Positions 19,018 to 28,252 of a stretch of 64,000 nucleotides of DNA are shown in pieces (within the stretch, counting starts at the first letter, position 1; each line of letters starts with the position of its first letter). The notes under the pieces were generated by a model, which searched no databases, was not told the origin of the DNA, and saw only the letters and a list, made by a program, of their open reading frames with translations. Source of the DNA: Coleofasciculus sp. FACHB-1120 (GTDB lineage: Bacteria; Cyanobacteriota; Cyanobacteriia; Cyanobacteriales; FACHB-T130); contig NZ_JACJTV010000016.1 in NCBI RefSeq assembly GCF_014698845.1, positions 1 to 64,000 of the forward strand, read 5' to 3'. The position numbers and the translations under genes are program-made.

Positions 19018-19111
19018 CGGTGTGTCGCCTGAGCCGTGATCGCTCAATCCCCGGAATTTGCGATCGCATCTTGGAAGCACTACTTGAGCAGACCGATTTA
19101 ATTAGCAGCTC

Positions 19112-19816
19112 ATGACAAAAAAAATTTCCCTATTGGCAATGGTTCTGATGTTGGGTGCTTGTAACTCTACAACGAATTCTAACCAGTTCACATCAACAAC
19201 ATCGACAAATTCCCCAATTCCCTCAACTTCCCCAACTCCTTCAACAGTGGCTGAGTTACCCGATTTGCAGTGTCAAGGCGAAGTCCCGCAAGCTGTGAAA
19301 GCAACGCTAGGCGAACACCGCCTCGCCAAGGAATCCGATTTTGTGCCATCGATTCGCAACTTTAAGTCTAGTGAAACTCCGAACCAGAAGTTTACTTGCA
19401 GCATCTTCTCGGCTGATTTTAATCAAGATGGGTTGAAAGACTATGCCATGTTGTTAGTGGCTGAAGAAACGGCTGACTTCCGGTTTCAAATCGCACTGAA
19501 TCAAGGCAATGAAAAGTTTGAGCGATCGCTCGTGAAAGATTACCGGCGCATCACGAAGCCAGAAGAAGGGGTAATTTACACTTCAATGGACTTCAAACCC
19601 GCAGGAGAAAAAGGTTTAGCTAACCGCAAGTATAGCCCTTTGAAAGCAGAATCGTCAGAAGAAAAGACTTATATTAATACACCAGCAATTGAATTGTGGA
19701 AAGTTAGCAAAACCGATGAACCACCCAAACAACTTGATGTAGATTCTCTCGCTTACTGTTCTGAAGCTTTGTATTTCGTAGAGGGCAAACAAAAGAATTT
19801 TGCAGTCTGCGATTAA
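19112..19816 (+). CDS. Secreted lipoprotein of unknown function
   Basis: A 234-residue protein with a lipoprotein signal: MTKKISLLAMVLMLGACNST, lipobox LGAC with the lipidated Cys at 17. A Ser/Thr/Pro-rich linker (about 18-47) leads to a globular part of about 185 residues. The segment CSIFSADFNQDGLKDYAMLL resembles one FG-GAP/VCBS-type calcium-binding loop (D-x-N-x-D-G), and two or three cysteines could form disulfides. It lies just after the kinase gene, and a strong terminator follows. Partner and role are unknown. Confidence 0.8.
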   Translation: MTKKISLLAMVLMLGACNSTTNSNQFTSTTSTNSPIPSTSPTPSTVAELPDLQCQGEVPQAVKATLGEHRLAKESDFVPSIRNFKSSETPNQKFTCSIFSADFNQDGLKDYAMLLVAEETADFRFQIALNQGNEKFERSLVKDYRRITKPEEGVIYTSMDFKPAGEKGLANRKYSPLKAESSEEKTYINTPAIELWKVSKTDEPPKQLDVDSLAYCSEALYFVEGKQKNFAVCD

Positions 19817-19852
19817 GTCCTTATTTAAGCGACAAGTCTACCTGTCTTGGAT

Positions 19853-19902
19853 AAAATTAGAGAAATCTGTTTTTTAGAAAATGGGCTTCTCTAATTTTTT
19901 TT
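19853..19902 (+). terminator. Rho-independent terminator after the lipoprotein gene
   Basis: A perfect 12-bp stem, AAAATTAGAGAA and TTCTCTAATTTT, with a 22-base loop and eight T's at and after the end of the second arm. It closes the kinase/lipoprotein unit. Confidence 0.75.
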
Positions 19903-19953
19903 GTTTGTATCTACTTATTTATCATAGAGTCAGTAGTCTTAGGGAAATTAGTC

Positions 19954-20652
19954 ATGTTAGAGTACAAGCCACCGAAGTATTTTCCCTCTTCCGAGGAGCT
20001 ACCCGATTCTGACGAAACGCCTGTGGATAATGAACTGCAAGATTTAATCCCCGGTTTGCTAAAAGCAATATTGGCTATGGCTTGGGCAGATCGCATGGAT
20101 TGGTTTTTTGGCGTAGATATGGGAATTTACTACGATCCGGATAAACCAGCCATCGTCCCCGATGGATTTCTTAGCTTAGGAGTCGAGCGGTTCTTTGATG
20201 AAGAACTTCGCTTAAGTTATGCAATTTGGGAAGAAGAGCGTGTGCCCACGATGGTGTTAGAGGTTGTATCCCAAACTTATCGGAAAGAATACAGCCAGAA
20301 AAAGCTAGATTATGCAAATTTAGGGGTTTTGTACTACGTAATTTATTCCTCCCGTCGTCGCAGAAAGCCGCATCTAGAAGTGCATCGGTTGGTTGATGGC
20401 GAATATGTGTTGCAGCCAGGAAACCCGGTTTGGCTACCAGAAATGGGATTGGCGATTGGTGCAGAACGGGGAATTTATCAAGGAATAACGAGGGAGTGGC
20501 TGTACTGGTACGACAAGCAAGGGCAAAGATTGCTGACACCGGAAGAACGCGCCCAACTTGCCGAACAACGCGCCCAACTTGCCGAACAACGCGCCCAACT
20601 TTTAGCAAAACAACTTCGTGCGATGGGGTTAGATCCAGACTCGCTAGCTTAA
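19954..20652 (+). CDS. Uma2-family PD-(D/E)XK nuclease-fold protein
   Basis: A 232-residue member of the Uma2/DUF820 family, extremely numerous in cyanobacteria and built on a restriction-endonuclease-like fold. Candidate active-site residues are in VPDGFLSLG, then VLEVVSQTY and, 12 residues on, KLDYANLGVLYYVIYS. The C-terminus is a short coiled coil made by an exact in-frame repeat (EQRAQLA units, 21-bp DNA repeat near 20545-20600), a common variable tail in this family. The closing AKQLRAMGLDPDSL is also a family hallmark. Biological function is unknown. Confidence 0.9.
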   Translation: MLEYKPPKYFPSSEELPDSDETPVDNELQDLIPGLLKAILAMAWADRMDWFFGVDMGIYYDPDKPAIVPDGFLSLGVERFFDEELRLSYAIWEEERVPTMVLEVVSQTYRKEYSQKKLDYANLGVLYYVIYSSRRRRKPHLEVHRLVDGEYVLQPGNPVWLPEMGLAIGAERGIYQGITREWLYWYDKQGQRLLTPEERAQLAEQRAQLAEQRAQLLAKQLRAMGLDPDSLA

Positions 20653-21227
20653 TATCTCGTTAGTTCACCTAGGCTGGGCTTTGCAGGCTACCGATACGTC
20701 TAGACTTTAGCAACGGGCTAATATAAGCGATCGCTCAAGCAGATACATGACTACAAGCTTTGCATAATTAGCTGAAGGCGATCGCTACTTGTTGGCAGTT
20801 AGTATTTTTTTACTTCTTGATAAAGTAATTCTTCCGGCAATGCTAACTTTAATTTATTTTTATAACCTGAAGAAATCGCCTATAAATCGGCGATTGTTAC
20901 CTAATTTTTTATGCATAAAGTATCGAAATCTATAGGCTCGACTATGTCGGCGGAAAGATATTTAGATTTTGGGATGGTTGTTAATAGTACGTTTTGAGAT
21001 CAATCAATCCTAGTAGCGATCGCATCACCTCCAGCTAGCTGTATATAGCCTCTATCGTGGTTTTGTCAAGGTTCAGAATCACTGCTTTTGTAAATATTCT
21101 GCAATCGCTTTCTATTTACCGATTATTCAGTAATCGCTCACAGTCTTTATAATTGAATTACTAAAGGGCAGTTGATATTTTTAACCACTCTTATCATGAA
21201 ATAAGCGTTCACTCAATTAATAAATCC
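20653..21227. other. 575-base spacer with a short hairpin
   Basis: No gene is visible. There are two HIP1 sites near 20725 and 20780. A perfect 7-bp hairpin, AATCGCC at 20874-20880 and GGCGATT at 20889-20895, is followed by TTACCTAATTTTTT and could terminate a plus-strand transcript, although no gene lies immediately upstream. The last 100 bases should hold the amidohydrolase promoter. Confidence 0.45.
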
Positions 21228-22406
21228 GTGCTGACTCGTATTAAAGACATTGCTGAAAAACTAGCGCCTCGCCTGATTGAAATCCGACGACATATCCATG
21301 CTCACCCAGAACTAAGCGGTCAAGAATACCAAACTGCTGCCTATGTTGCTGGCGTGCTGTCTTCCTGTGGGCTTCACGTCCAAGAAGCTGTTGGTAAAAC
21401 TGGCGTAATTGGAGAGTTGAAAGGACAAGGTATCGATGAGCGACTGCTGGCAATTCGCACTGATATGGATGCTTTGCCCATTGTAGAACGTACCAGTTTA
21501 GAGTATGCCTCGCGTCTTCCGGGAATCATGCACGCCTGCGGTCACGATGTCCACACCACGGTGGGGTTAGGCACGGTGATGGTGCTATCCCAGCTCGGAG
21601 ATACCTTACCGGGAAATGTGCGCTTTGTGTTCCAGCCAGCCGAAGAAATTGCCCAAGGAGCTGGGTGGATGGTTGCAGATGGAGCGATGGAGAATGTCAG
21701 CGCGATTATGAGCGTTCACGTTTTCCCGTCTATCCCGGCAGGATCGGTGGGAATTCGTTACGGTGCTTTGACAGCAGCCGCAGACGATCTGGAGATTATT
21801 ATTAAAGGCGAATCTGGGCACGGAGCGCGTCCTCATGAGGCAGTTGATGCTATTTGGATTGCGGCACAAGCGATCGCGTCTCTTCAGCAAGCGATTAGCC
21901 GGACACAGAACCCGCTGCGCCCGGTCGTGCTAACGATTGGTAAAATCGAGGGCGGACGCGCCCCAAACGTGATTGCCGATCATGTGCGATTATTGGGAAC
22001 TGTGCGATCGCTGCATCCAGAAACTCATGCCAGTCTACCCCAGTGGATCGAGCAGATTGTCTGCAATATCTGTAAAACTTACGGTGCTACCTGCGAAGTC
22101 AACTATCGCCGGGGAGTCCCTTCTGTACAAAATGACTCAGCGCTGACTCAGTTGGTGGAAACAGCTGCCAAAGAAGCCTGGGGAAGCGATCGCGTCCAAA
22201 TTTTACTGGAACCCTCTCTCGGTGCGGAAGACTTTTCAATGTATCTGGAACACGCTCCCGGTACGATGTTTCGGCTAGGCGTGGGATACCCGGACAGAAA
22301 AAACTACCCGCTACATCATCCCCAATTTGAGGTGGATGAATCTGCCATTATTACCGGCGTCGTTACCCTCGCCTATGCTGTCTGTAAATATTGGCACCAT
22401 CGCTAA
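21228..22406 (+). CDS. M20-family amidohydrolase (N-acyl-amino-acid / hippurate hydrolase type)
   Basis: A 392-residue metallopeptidase-like hydrolase of the M20D group, which removes acyl groups from N-acylated amino acids. Metal ligands are visible in MHACGHDVHTT, QPAEEIAQGA and near the C-terminus in YPLHHPQFEVDE. The dimerisation/lid domain (about 185-300) starts at LEIIIKGESGHGARPHEAVD. The start codon is GTG (LTRIKDIAEKLAPRLIEIRR follows), and no better ATG is available. It stands alone. The exact substrate cannot be read from the sequence. Confidence 0.92.
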   Translation: MLTRIKDIAEKLAPRLIEIRRHIHAHPELSGQEYQTAAYVAGVLSSCGLHVQEAVGKTGVIGELKGQGIDERLLAIRTDMDALPIVERTSLEYASRLPGIMHACGHDVHTTVGLGTVMVLSQLGDTLPGNVRFVFQPAEEIAQGAGWMVADGAMENVSAIMSVHVFPSIPAGSVGIRYGALTAAADDLEIIIKGESGHGARPHEAVDAIWIAAQAIASLQQAISRTQNPLRPVVLTIGKIEGGRAPNVIADHVRLLGTVRSLHPETHASLPQWIEQIVCNICKTYGATCEVNYRRGVPSVQNDSALTQLVETAAKEAWGSDRVQILLEPSLGAEDFSMYLEHAPGTMFRLGVGYPDRKNYPLHHPQFEVDESAIITGVVTLAYAVCKYWHHR

Positions 22407-22507
22407 AAGCATTTAAATTCCCTCGATTTTCTAACTCCAGAAGGATAAGTCTCTGGAGTAAATCTCAGTATGCTGCAAATAATACAACTTAAAATTCAAA
22501 ACTACTT

Positions 22508-22762
22508 ATGGCCTCACCCACACCTCTCAAAGGTTTAGAGCTGGTTGATTGTGCTAAAGCAAATGCAAAACAGGGAGTTGAAACTGCGGCTCATCTGTCA
22601 GGTTATGGTGAGGATTTAGGCACCTTTAAGCGAGAACTCAAGAAAGCTTGTGAAGATATGGGCGTTACTTTCCATGAGTTGAGTGATTTGATTACCGATC
22701 AAGAAGCTTTAATGAGTATGGAAGGGGAAATCGTTGCTCCTGATACAGCAACAGAATTGTAG
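22508..22762 (+). CDS. Small conserved cyanobacterial protein, function unknown
   Basis: An 84-residue soluble protein, MASPTPLKGLELVDCAKANA then KQGVETAAHLSGYGEDLGTF. It is mostly helical with one conserved-looking Cys at 15 and an acidic C-terminus. I recognise it as the type of short protein commonly annotated as hypothetical in cyanobacteria, but I cannot name a family. It lies about 100 bases after the amidohydrolase on the same strand, so co-transcription is possible. Confidence 0.7.
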   Translation: MASPTPLKGLELVDCAKANAKQGVETAAHLSGYGEDLGTFKRELKKACEDMGVTFHELSDLITDQEALMSMEGEIVAPDTATEL

Positions 22763-23008
22763 ACGCAAAATTTTATCTGAAACGTTTAGTTTCACGCATC
22801 TCAAATTCGTTTGAATCGCCATCATTTGAAACCTCATCTCCAAACCCTCTTTGCCAGGGGGTGGGGTGAGAGCGAAGCGGCCAGAAGTGCGGTTATATCC
22901 CCTTCCGGCACGCTACGCGGGCGAGAATGCGCTAGGTTCTTCAAGCGGATTTGATATCACCTTCTTAATGACTTCCTGATTCAACTGACATCCAGTTACT
23001 CGCTGCTT

Positions 23009-24400
23009 CTACAACTTCAAAATTAGCCGCGCCAAATTAAAGTAAATCAGTACGCCCAATACATCAACTGCCGTTGTAATAAACGGCGCTGACATCAAAG
23101 CCGGATCTAACCCGACGGCGCGGAAGATAAACGGAAGACCGGAACCCGCAACTGATGCCAAAACCGAGATAGCCACCAAACTAATCCCTACAGCCAGCGA
23201 GACAGCCCAATCTCCATTCAGGAGCCAGAAAGCCCATAACGTTGCCACGGTGCCTAACATCACTCCCAGGAGTGCCCCAGCGATCGCTTCTCGCATTACC
23301 ACCTGTGCTGGCCCCATTTCTCGAAGTTCTTCGGTATTCAAGCCCCGAATCACGACTGTCGAGGATTGAGAACCTACATTCCCGCCAGTCCCGGTTAACA
23401 AGGGAATAAACGCCGCCAGCGACACCACTTGCCGAAGAATTTCCTCTTCCGCTTTGATAATCGTGCCGGTGACAGTATTGGTTAGTAGCAAAACGAACAA
23501 CCAGACTACGCGCTTGCGAGCCACCGTGAGTAAATCCGTCTGGAAATAGTTGTCGCCCCCCGACTGGAGACCGCCCTGTTTGTAAATATCCTCCGTCGTT
23601 TCTTGTTCGATGATGTCAATCACGTCATCAACGGTGACAATGCCCACCAAACGCTTCTCCCGGTCTACCACCGGAACGGCAAGAAAGTCATAGCGCCCGA
23701 TCAGCCGCGCCACTTCTTCCTGGTCATCGCTGGTATAAATACACACTACATCACGGGTCATGATATCCCCAATCTTTTGATCGGGATCGGCGATGACCAA
23801 GTCGCGCAAGGATAAAATTCCCGTCAGGTGACGGGCGGCATCCGTAATATAGAGGTAATAAATAATCTCAGTAGCATGGGCTAAACTGCGAATTCGGTCT
23901 AGCGTTTCCGCCACCGTCATGTTTTCTTTCAAAGAGATATACTCTGGGGTCATCAATCGTCCAGCAGTACCCGCCTCGTAACCCAACAACTGCGCTGTCG
24001 CTTGGCGTTCGGTGGGGGTGAGCTGTTCGAGCAGACGACGGACAACGGTAGCGGGCAGTTCATCAAAAAGTCGTGCCCGGTCATCTGGGGACATTTTATC
24101 AACAATGTCTAGAACTTCCTGCCGACGGAATTCCTCGATCAGCGCCTGCTGCACGCTGGAGTCTAGATATTCATAAACTTCGATCGCCTCGTCTTTGGAG
24201 AGCAAGCGAAAGGCGATCGCTTGCATCGCCTCTGGCAACCCTTCAATGGCTTCTGCAATGTCCGCCGGTTGCACCGGGACGAGGATTGCTTTTGCCCCCT
24301 GAAGGTCTTCCGTCTCAAGCAGCATTTGCAGCTGCGTTCGGACGAGCTGCCGGAGTTCGCTGCGCGAGACTGTCTGGAAGGGAGTATTAGTGTCAGTCAA
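23009..24400 (-). CDS. mgtE: Magnesium transporter MgtE
   Basis: A 463-residue magnesium channel. The N-terminal superhelical MgtE_N domain (about 25-135) contains the DRARLFDELPATVVRRLLEQ-type repeats. A pair of CBS domains (about 140-265) follows, with MTPEYISLKENMTVAETLDR and IMTRDVVCIYTSDDQEEVA. Five membrane helices close the protein and contain GTGGNVGSQSSTVVIRGL and ALMSAPFITTAVDVLGVLIY, the pore signature. In the family the cytoplasmic domains gate the pore by sensing Mg2+. Length and order are standard. It is a single-gene unit. Confidence 0.95.
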   Translation of the reverse strand: MTDTNTPFQTVSRSELRQLVRTQLQMLLETEDLQGAKAILVPVQPADIAEAIEGLPEAMQAIAFRLLSKDEAIEVYEYLDSSVQQALIEEFRRQEVLDIVDKMSPDDRARLFDELPATVVRRLLEQLTPTERQATAQLLGYEAGTAGRLMTPEYISLKENMTVAETLDRIRSLAHATEIIYYLYITDAARHLTGILSLRDLVIADPDQKIGDIMTRDVVCIYTSDDQEEVARLIGRYDFLAVPVVDREKRLVGIVTVDDVIDIIEQETTEDIYKQGGLQSGGDNYFQTDLLTVARKRVVWLFVLLLTNTVTGTIIKAEEEILRQVVSLAAFIPLLTGTGGNVGSQSSTVVIRGLNTEELREMGPAQVVMREAIAGALLGVMLGTVATLWAFWLLNGDWAVSLAVGISLVAISVLASVAGSGLPFIFRAVGLDPALMSAPFITTAVDVLGVLIYFNLARLILKL

Positions 24401-24619
24401 GGTAGACCCTCTTAATCCAGTGTTAAGTTTGTTGCTGCTTTTAGTCTAAAGGGCATTGGTACGGTTGTTTTCGTGGGATTTAAGAGTAAATGCAGCACCA
24501 ATGAGAGCCAACCGCCCTATTTAATCAATTGTTGACATTTTTCCTCGACCAATCTAGTCTCCAAGGATCGAGAATTGAAGACTCTGGGAATGGCGCGTGT
24601 TAAGCAGTCATGGTTTTTT

Positions 24620-25018
24620 TTACCGCCCGATCCGAGCTAGAAGCGTGCCTAGCTCAACGCTAATAATTCCAAGTATGGCGCTCGCTGCCCAGTAAATACC
24701 GGCGGTGGCATAACTGCGATCGCGCAATAGACTATAGGTTTCTAACCCATAAGTGGAGAAAGTTGTGTAAGCTCCTAAAAATCCGGTTGTCACCATCAAC
24801 CGCACATCTAGGGGAATATTGGCTACCCGTTCTAAGACCAGAGTGGCAAAAAAACCCATTCCAAAGCAACCCGTAAGGTTGATAAAAAAGGTGCCGTAGG
24901 GAAAACTGGTGCCGAAGCGTTGGGCAAACCAGAGGGTGAGATAGTAGCGACTCAATGCTCCAGCGATCGCTCCTAAACTGATGGCAATGGGATGACGAAT
25001 CGCGGGGTCTTGCAGCAT
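24620..25018 (-). CDS. crcB: Fluoride exporter CrcB/FluC
   Basis: A 132-residue four-helix membrane protein that forms dual-topology dimeric fluoride channels. Motifs seen are [13 protein letters not shown] near the N-terminus, [20 protein letters not shown] and [19 protein letters not shown], which includes the conserved GxxGxxTTFSTF-like sequence. The gene is single, not paired. I looked for a fluoride riboswitch in the leader (25019-25200, minus strand) and did not see one. Confidence 0.93.
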   Translation of the reverse strand: MLQDPAIRHPIAISLGAIAGALSRYYLTLWFAQRFGTSFPYGTFFINLTGCFGMGFFATLVLERVANIPLDVRLMVTTGFLGAYTTFSTYGLETYSLLRDRSYATAGIYWAASAILGIISVELGTLLARIGR

Positions 25019-25263
25019 TTAGCTCGAAAATTAGAGTCTCAGGCTGAGGGAATGAAGGGTCTCCAAGCCAGCGATTTCTCATAGGAGGTCAGGTTAGTTA
25101 ACCCGTTCCTTTGCTGTCGCTTTCTCCCCACAACCCTCTGGAATTATACCGATAGGCTGAAGGAAATATACTACCGAAATGCTATTTCTGATATAGCGCT
25201 TTATTTAAGCAGATGCCTTCAACGAGAGCAAGCGGAGTGAATCAGTTTAGAACCGTTGCCTGA

Positions 25264-25459
25264 TTAGGTCTGTTTAGTGCGCCAATCACTGCCGTCAGCT
25301 ACTGGTTCATTGGTGGTTGGACGGGTGCCTTGGTAGGAATTGGTTTAGTAGCTGTGATGAACCTACGAACTCTACCATATATACAATCGCGACACGTTAA
25401 CTCAAGCCGTTGCTATCACAATTGGTAGTGCGATCGCGTTTCTTGCCCAAATAGATTAG
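25264..25459 (+). pseudogene. Frameshifted remnant of a membrane protein
   Basis: One frame (from 25264) reads LGLFSAPITAVSYWFIGGWT then GALVGIGLVAVMNLR. After about 25395 the sense continues in the next frame as LTQAVAITIGSAIAFLAQID and a stop. Both parts are strongly hydrophobic and fit a single protein with one frameshift and no start. The family is not recognised. The remainder of the 565-base spacer 25019-25583 shows no other feature apart from the ribosome binding site of the next gene. Confidence 0.35.
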
Positions 25460-25583
25460 CTACCTCTGATGATCTATAGGTCTGTACGAGCATTTCTTCA
25501 ATTTTCCGGTTTTTGAAATTACCAGCCGAACCTTACTAAAAGCTAATCTTTTTCACTCAAAACCCTACAAAGGAGATATAGCC

Positions 25584-25985
25584 GTGAATACAGAAGTACC
25601 TAATAATACAGAAACCGCCATAACCGTTAGCCCGGAGACAAAGGCTATCGTTGATGAAAATATGGCAGGCGAATCTGAAGATTTGAAGCGCGAAACGATG
25701 GCACTAATTGACGCCATTAAAAAACGGGCGCAGGTAGAAACGAAATCGGCTAGTGAATATACTCGTGATGCCTATCTCAATGCAGTGAAACAAGCACGGG
25801 AGAAGATTGAACAGGATAAGCTGTTCGATCCAGAGCGAATTTCCTACTCGATCAAACTCATCCAAATGGACGCAGAGAAAAACTGGGAGTCCATTGTGAA
25901 GGAAGTGTCAACTTTAGGCGATCGCCTAGCCGAAGCTGCTAAAGCGGCTTGGGATGTGCTAACAGCTCCTCGCACCCCTTCTTAA
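25584..25985 (+). CDS. Conserved helical protein, function unknown
   Basis: A 133-residue acidic, soluble, mostly helical protein. The start is GTG, supported by AAAGGAG ten bases upstream. After a 30-residue polar N-terminus come helices with DLKRETMALIDAIKKRAQVE and TKSASEYTRDAYLNAVKQAR, then a segment ending AKAAWDVLTA. The layout resembles small stress- or membrane-associated amphipathic proteins, but no family is recognised. A terminator follows at 26022-26045, making it monocistronic. Confidence 0.75.
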   Translation: MNTEVPNNTETAITVSPETKAIVDENMAGESEDLKRETMALIDAIKKRAQVETKSASEYTRDAYLNAVKQAREKIEQDKLFDPERISYSIKLIQMDAEKNWESIVKEVSTLGDRLAEAAKAAWDVLTAPRTPS

Positions 25986-26021
25986 TGTTGAAATAGTAAG
26001 ACACGCGCTGATATAAAACGG

Positions 26022-26045
26022 AGGCACTCAGCTAGCTGGGTGTCT
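26022..26045 (+). terminator. Rho-independent terminator
   Basis: AGGCACTCAGC pairs with GCTGGGTGTCT (two G-U pairs) around a very short loop, followed by TTCTAATTTTTT. It lies about 35 bases after the stop of the preceding gene. Confidence 0.65.
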
Positions 26046-26197
26046 TTCTAATTTTTTAGCTCTAAATTCGGATAGCCTAATCTAGTCAGGCATTACAAGC
26101 AAGCTTTACAATTTGACTGACAATAACAGGGTTTACTTCAGATGATTAACAAATATTGATTCCTTAAATCTTTGCTGCGATTGGATAGGGTACTTTT

Positions 26198-27325
26198 ATG
26201 AAAATTGCAACCTGCCACAACAGATTGCTTGTCGCGGCTGCTAGCGTCCTATTTGGATTAGCGATCGCTCTAATTTCTGGATGTGAAGCAATCTCAAATT
26301 TTCGGACTTCTCAAGTTAATTTTGATGCAACTGGGGGAGAAGCCCGTAATCTGCAAATAGTTATCCCGGTTAAATTTAGCTGGGCTGATTCATTTTCAGA
26401 AGAGCTGGCAGCAGTCAAAATAGACGGCAAATGGGGCTATCTTGATAAGAAAGGCAACTTGGCAATCAAACCGCAATTTGATAATGCGGAATCTTTTTCC
26501 CAAGGGTTAGCGGCAGTCAACCTAAAGAACAACTGGGGCTATATCAATAAGAGTGGCAACTTTGTCATTAAACCAAAATATGATTTGGCTAAGACTTTTT
26601 CTCAAGGGCTGGCAGGGGTAAAGATAGATGGAAAATGGGGCTATATCGATAAGATTGGCAACTTGGTAATTAAACCAAAATTTGATTTGGCTGAATCTTT
26701 TTCTATGAGCGATCACACTGAGTCAGCCTTAGAGCTTGCGGCGGTAGAAATCGGTAAAAGATGGGGCTATATCGATAAGAAAGGCAACTTTGTCATTCAG
26801 CCCCAGTTTGATTCGGCTGAATCTTTTTCTATAAGCGATCGCACTGAGTCAGCCCTAGGACTCGCGCCAGTAAAAAAAGACAACAAATGGGGCTACATCG
26901 ATAATCGGGGAGATGTTATTATTCCGTTGGAATTTGATGAAGCTAAGTTTTTTTCGGAAGGACTAGCCGTAATATCCAGTAATAATAAGTGGGGGTATAT
27001 TGACAAAATGGGATATATTGTTATTCCACTCCAATTTGATTGGGCTGGGGGCTTTTCTCAAGGATTGGCGGGGATAGCGCTAAGCAATAAAGTGGGCTAT
27101 ATTGACAAGGCAACCAATGTTGTCATTCCCCCACAATTTGATAATATTTATAACTTTTCAGAAGACCTAGCAGCGGTAAAGAAGGGCGACAAATGGGGCT
27201 ATATTAATAAGAGTGGCAAGTTCTTAATTAAGCCCCAATTTGATAGCGCTCGCTCTTTTTCGCAAGGGTTAGCAAAAGTTATGATTAGCAATAAATATGG
27301 TTATATCCGTAAACCTCTCTCTTGA
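26198..27325 (+). CDS. WG-repeat lipoprotein
   Basis: A 375-residue secreted lipoprotein. The signal region LFGLAIALISGCEAISN has a lipobox with Cys near residue 29. The rest consists of nine tandem WG repeats of 35-50 residues, each with a core like KWGYIDKKGN followed by F.I.PQFD.A..FS.GLA. Two of the repeats are lengthened by a small insert with SDHTESALEL or SDRTESALGL, so these two neighbouring units are probably a recent duplication. WG repeats form beta-rich structures of unknown binding function in bacteria. It is a single-gene unit. Confidence 0.9.
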   Translation: MKIATCHNRLLVAAASVLFGLAIALISGCEAISNFRTSQVNFDATGGEARNLQIVIPVKFSWADSFSEELAAVKIDGKWGYLDKKGNLAIKPQFDNAESFSQGLAAVNLKNNWGYINKSGNFVIKPKYDLAKTFSQGLAGVKIDGKWGYIDKIGNLVIKPKFDLAESFSMSDHTESALELAAVEIGKRWGYIDKKGNFVIQPQFDSAESFSISDRTESALGLAPVKKDNKWGYIDNRGDVIIPLEFDEAKFFSEGLAVISSNNKWGYIDKMGYIVIPLQFDWAGGFSQGLAGIALSNKVGYIDKATNVVIPPQFDNIYNFSEDLAAVKKGDKWGYINKSGKFLIKPQFDSARSFSQGLAKVMISNKYGYIRKPLS

Positions 27326-27454
27326 GTGTCTCCTATCTAAAAACATAGGAGAATGGAGAGTCAGCGGTCGCGGAGGCTTCAGGAGAGTGCAGCGAGAGCC
27401 TGTTGAATTTCCCCGGCTCTCGTTGCGTTTATTGAGGTTTATTTGCAAGGAGAC

Positions 27455-28099
27455 CTATAACACGCCTTTAGAACTGGGGATCGTACCGCCACGACGGGGA
27501 TCAACTTCGATTGCCATGCGGAGCGATCGCGCAAACGCTTTGAACGTCGCTTCAATAATGTGGTGCGAATTAATTCCATCTAGTTGGCGAATGTGCAGCG
27601 TCATCTGGCTGTGATTTACTACCGCCACAAAAAATTCCCGCACCAGCTGGGTGTCATAAGTCCCGACTCGCTGAGTGGGAATCTCTAAGCCATAGCTGAG
27701 GTGAGGACGTCCGGAAAAATCTAACGCTACCTGAACCAACGCTTCATCGAGAGGGGCGAGGAAATTCCCAAACCGGACAATTCCCTTACGATCGCCCAGT
27801 GCTTGATGCAACGCCATTCCTAGGGTAATTCCCACATCTTCATTGGTATGGTGGTCATCAATTTCCAAATCTCCCGTCGCTTGCACATCCAAATCAATCA
27901 AACTGTGAGAGGCGATTTGATGCAGCATATGGTCTAAAAACGGAATGCCGGTTTTGGCATTGCAAGTTCCATTCCCGTCTAATTTGACGGTGACGATGAC
28001 ATCCGTTTCCCCCGTCTTGCGGGGAACCCTTGCCATGCGAGGAGACAAAAGCTGTTCAATGCTTGGAGAAGGTGGAAATTGGCGATCGCGTGCCTGCAT
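27455..28099 (-). CDS. hisB: Imidazoleglycerol-phosphate dehydratase
   Basis: A 214-residue enzyme that dehydrates imidazole-glycerol phosphate in histidine synthesis; it forms a Mn-containing 24-mer. The two metal-binding half-repeats are visible: [20 protein letters not shown] with [14 protein letters not shown], and HLRQLDG-type sequence (here [20 protein letters not shown]). It is the monofunctional type without the phosphatase domain. About 20 residues precede the usual N-terminus [10 protein letters not shown], so the start could be the ATG a few codons before it. It lies downstream of fabI on the same strand, separated by a repeat hairpin. Confidence 0.95.
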   Translation of the reverse strand: MQARDRQFPPSPSIEQLLSPRMARVPRKTGETDVIVTVKLDGNGTCNAKTGIPFLDHMLHQIASHSLIDLDVQATGDLEIDDHHTNEDVGITLGMALHQALGDRKGIVRFGNFLAPLDEALVQVALDFSGRPHLSYGLEIPTQRVGTYDTQLVREFFVAVVNHSQMTLHIRQLDGINSHHIIEATFKAFARSLRMAIEVDPRRGGTIPSSKGVL

Positions 28100-28184
28100 C
28101 GCAGATGCTCACTCAAGAAAATAAAGTTAAGTTTATTATCCTACGTTCCTGAGCATCTGGGAGACGCGAAAGCCTTAAAAATGC

Positions 28185-28243
28185 AAAATTAAAAATTAAA
28201 AATTAGCAGAATCTTTCCTTTTTAATTTTTAATTTTTAATTTT
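28185..28243. repeat. AATTAAAA inverted repeat between fabI and hisB
   Basis: Perfect 21-bp arms made of the unit AATTAAA(A) (28185-28205 and 28223-28243) with a 17-base loop. A near-identical structure occurs at 63772-63837. The long A/T stem could slow or end transcription in either direction; it looks like a dispersed simple-sequence repeat. Confidence 0.7.
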
Positions 28244-28252
28244 TGATTCTTT

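Noticed and set aside
25019-25200. Fluoride riboswitch before crcB
   Set aside because: The conserved riboswitch core could not be found in the leader on the minus strand.
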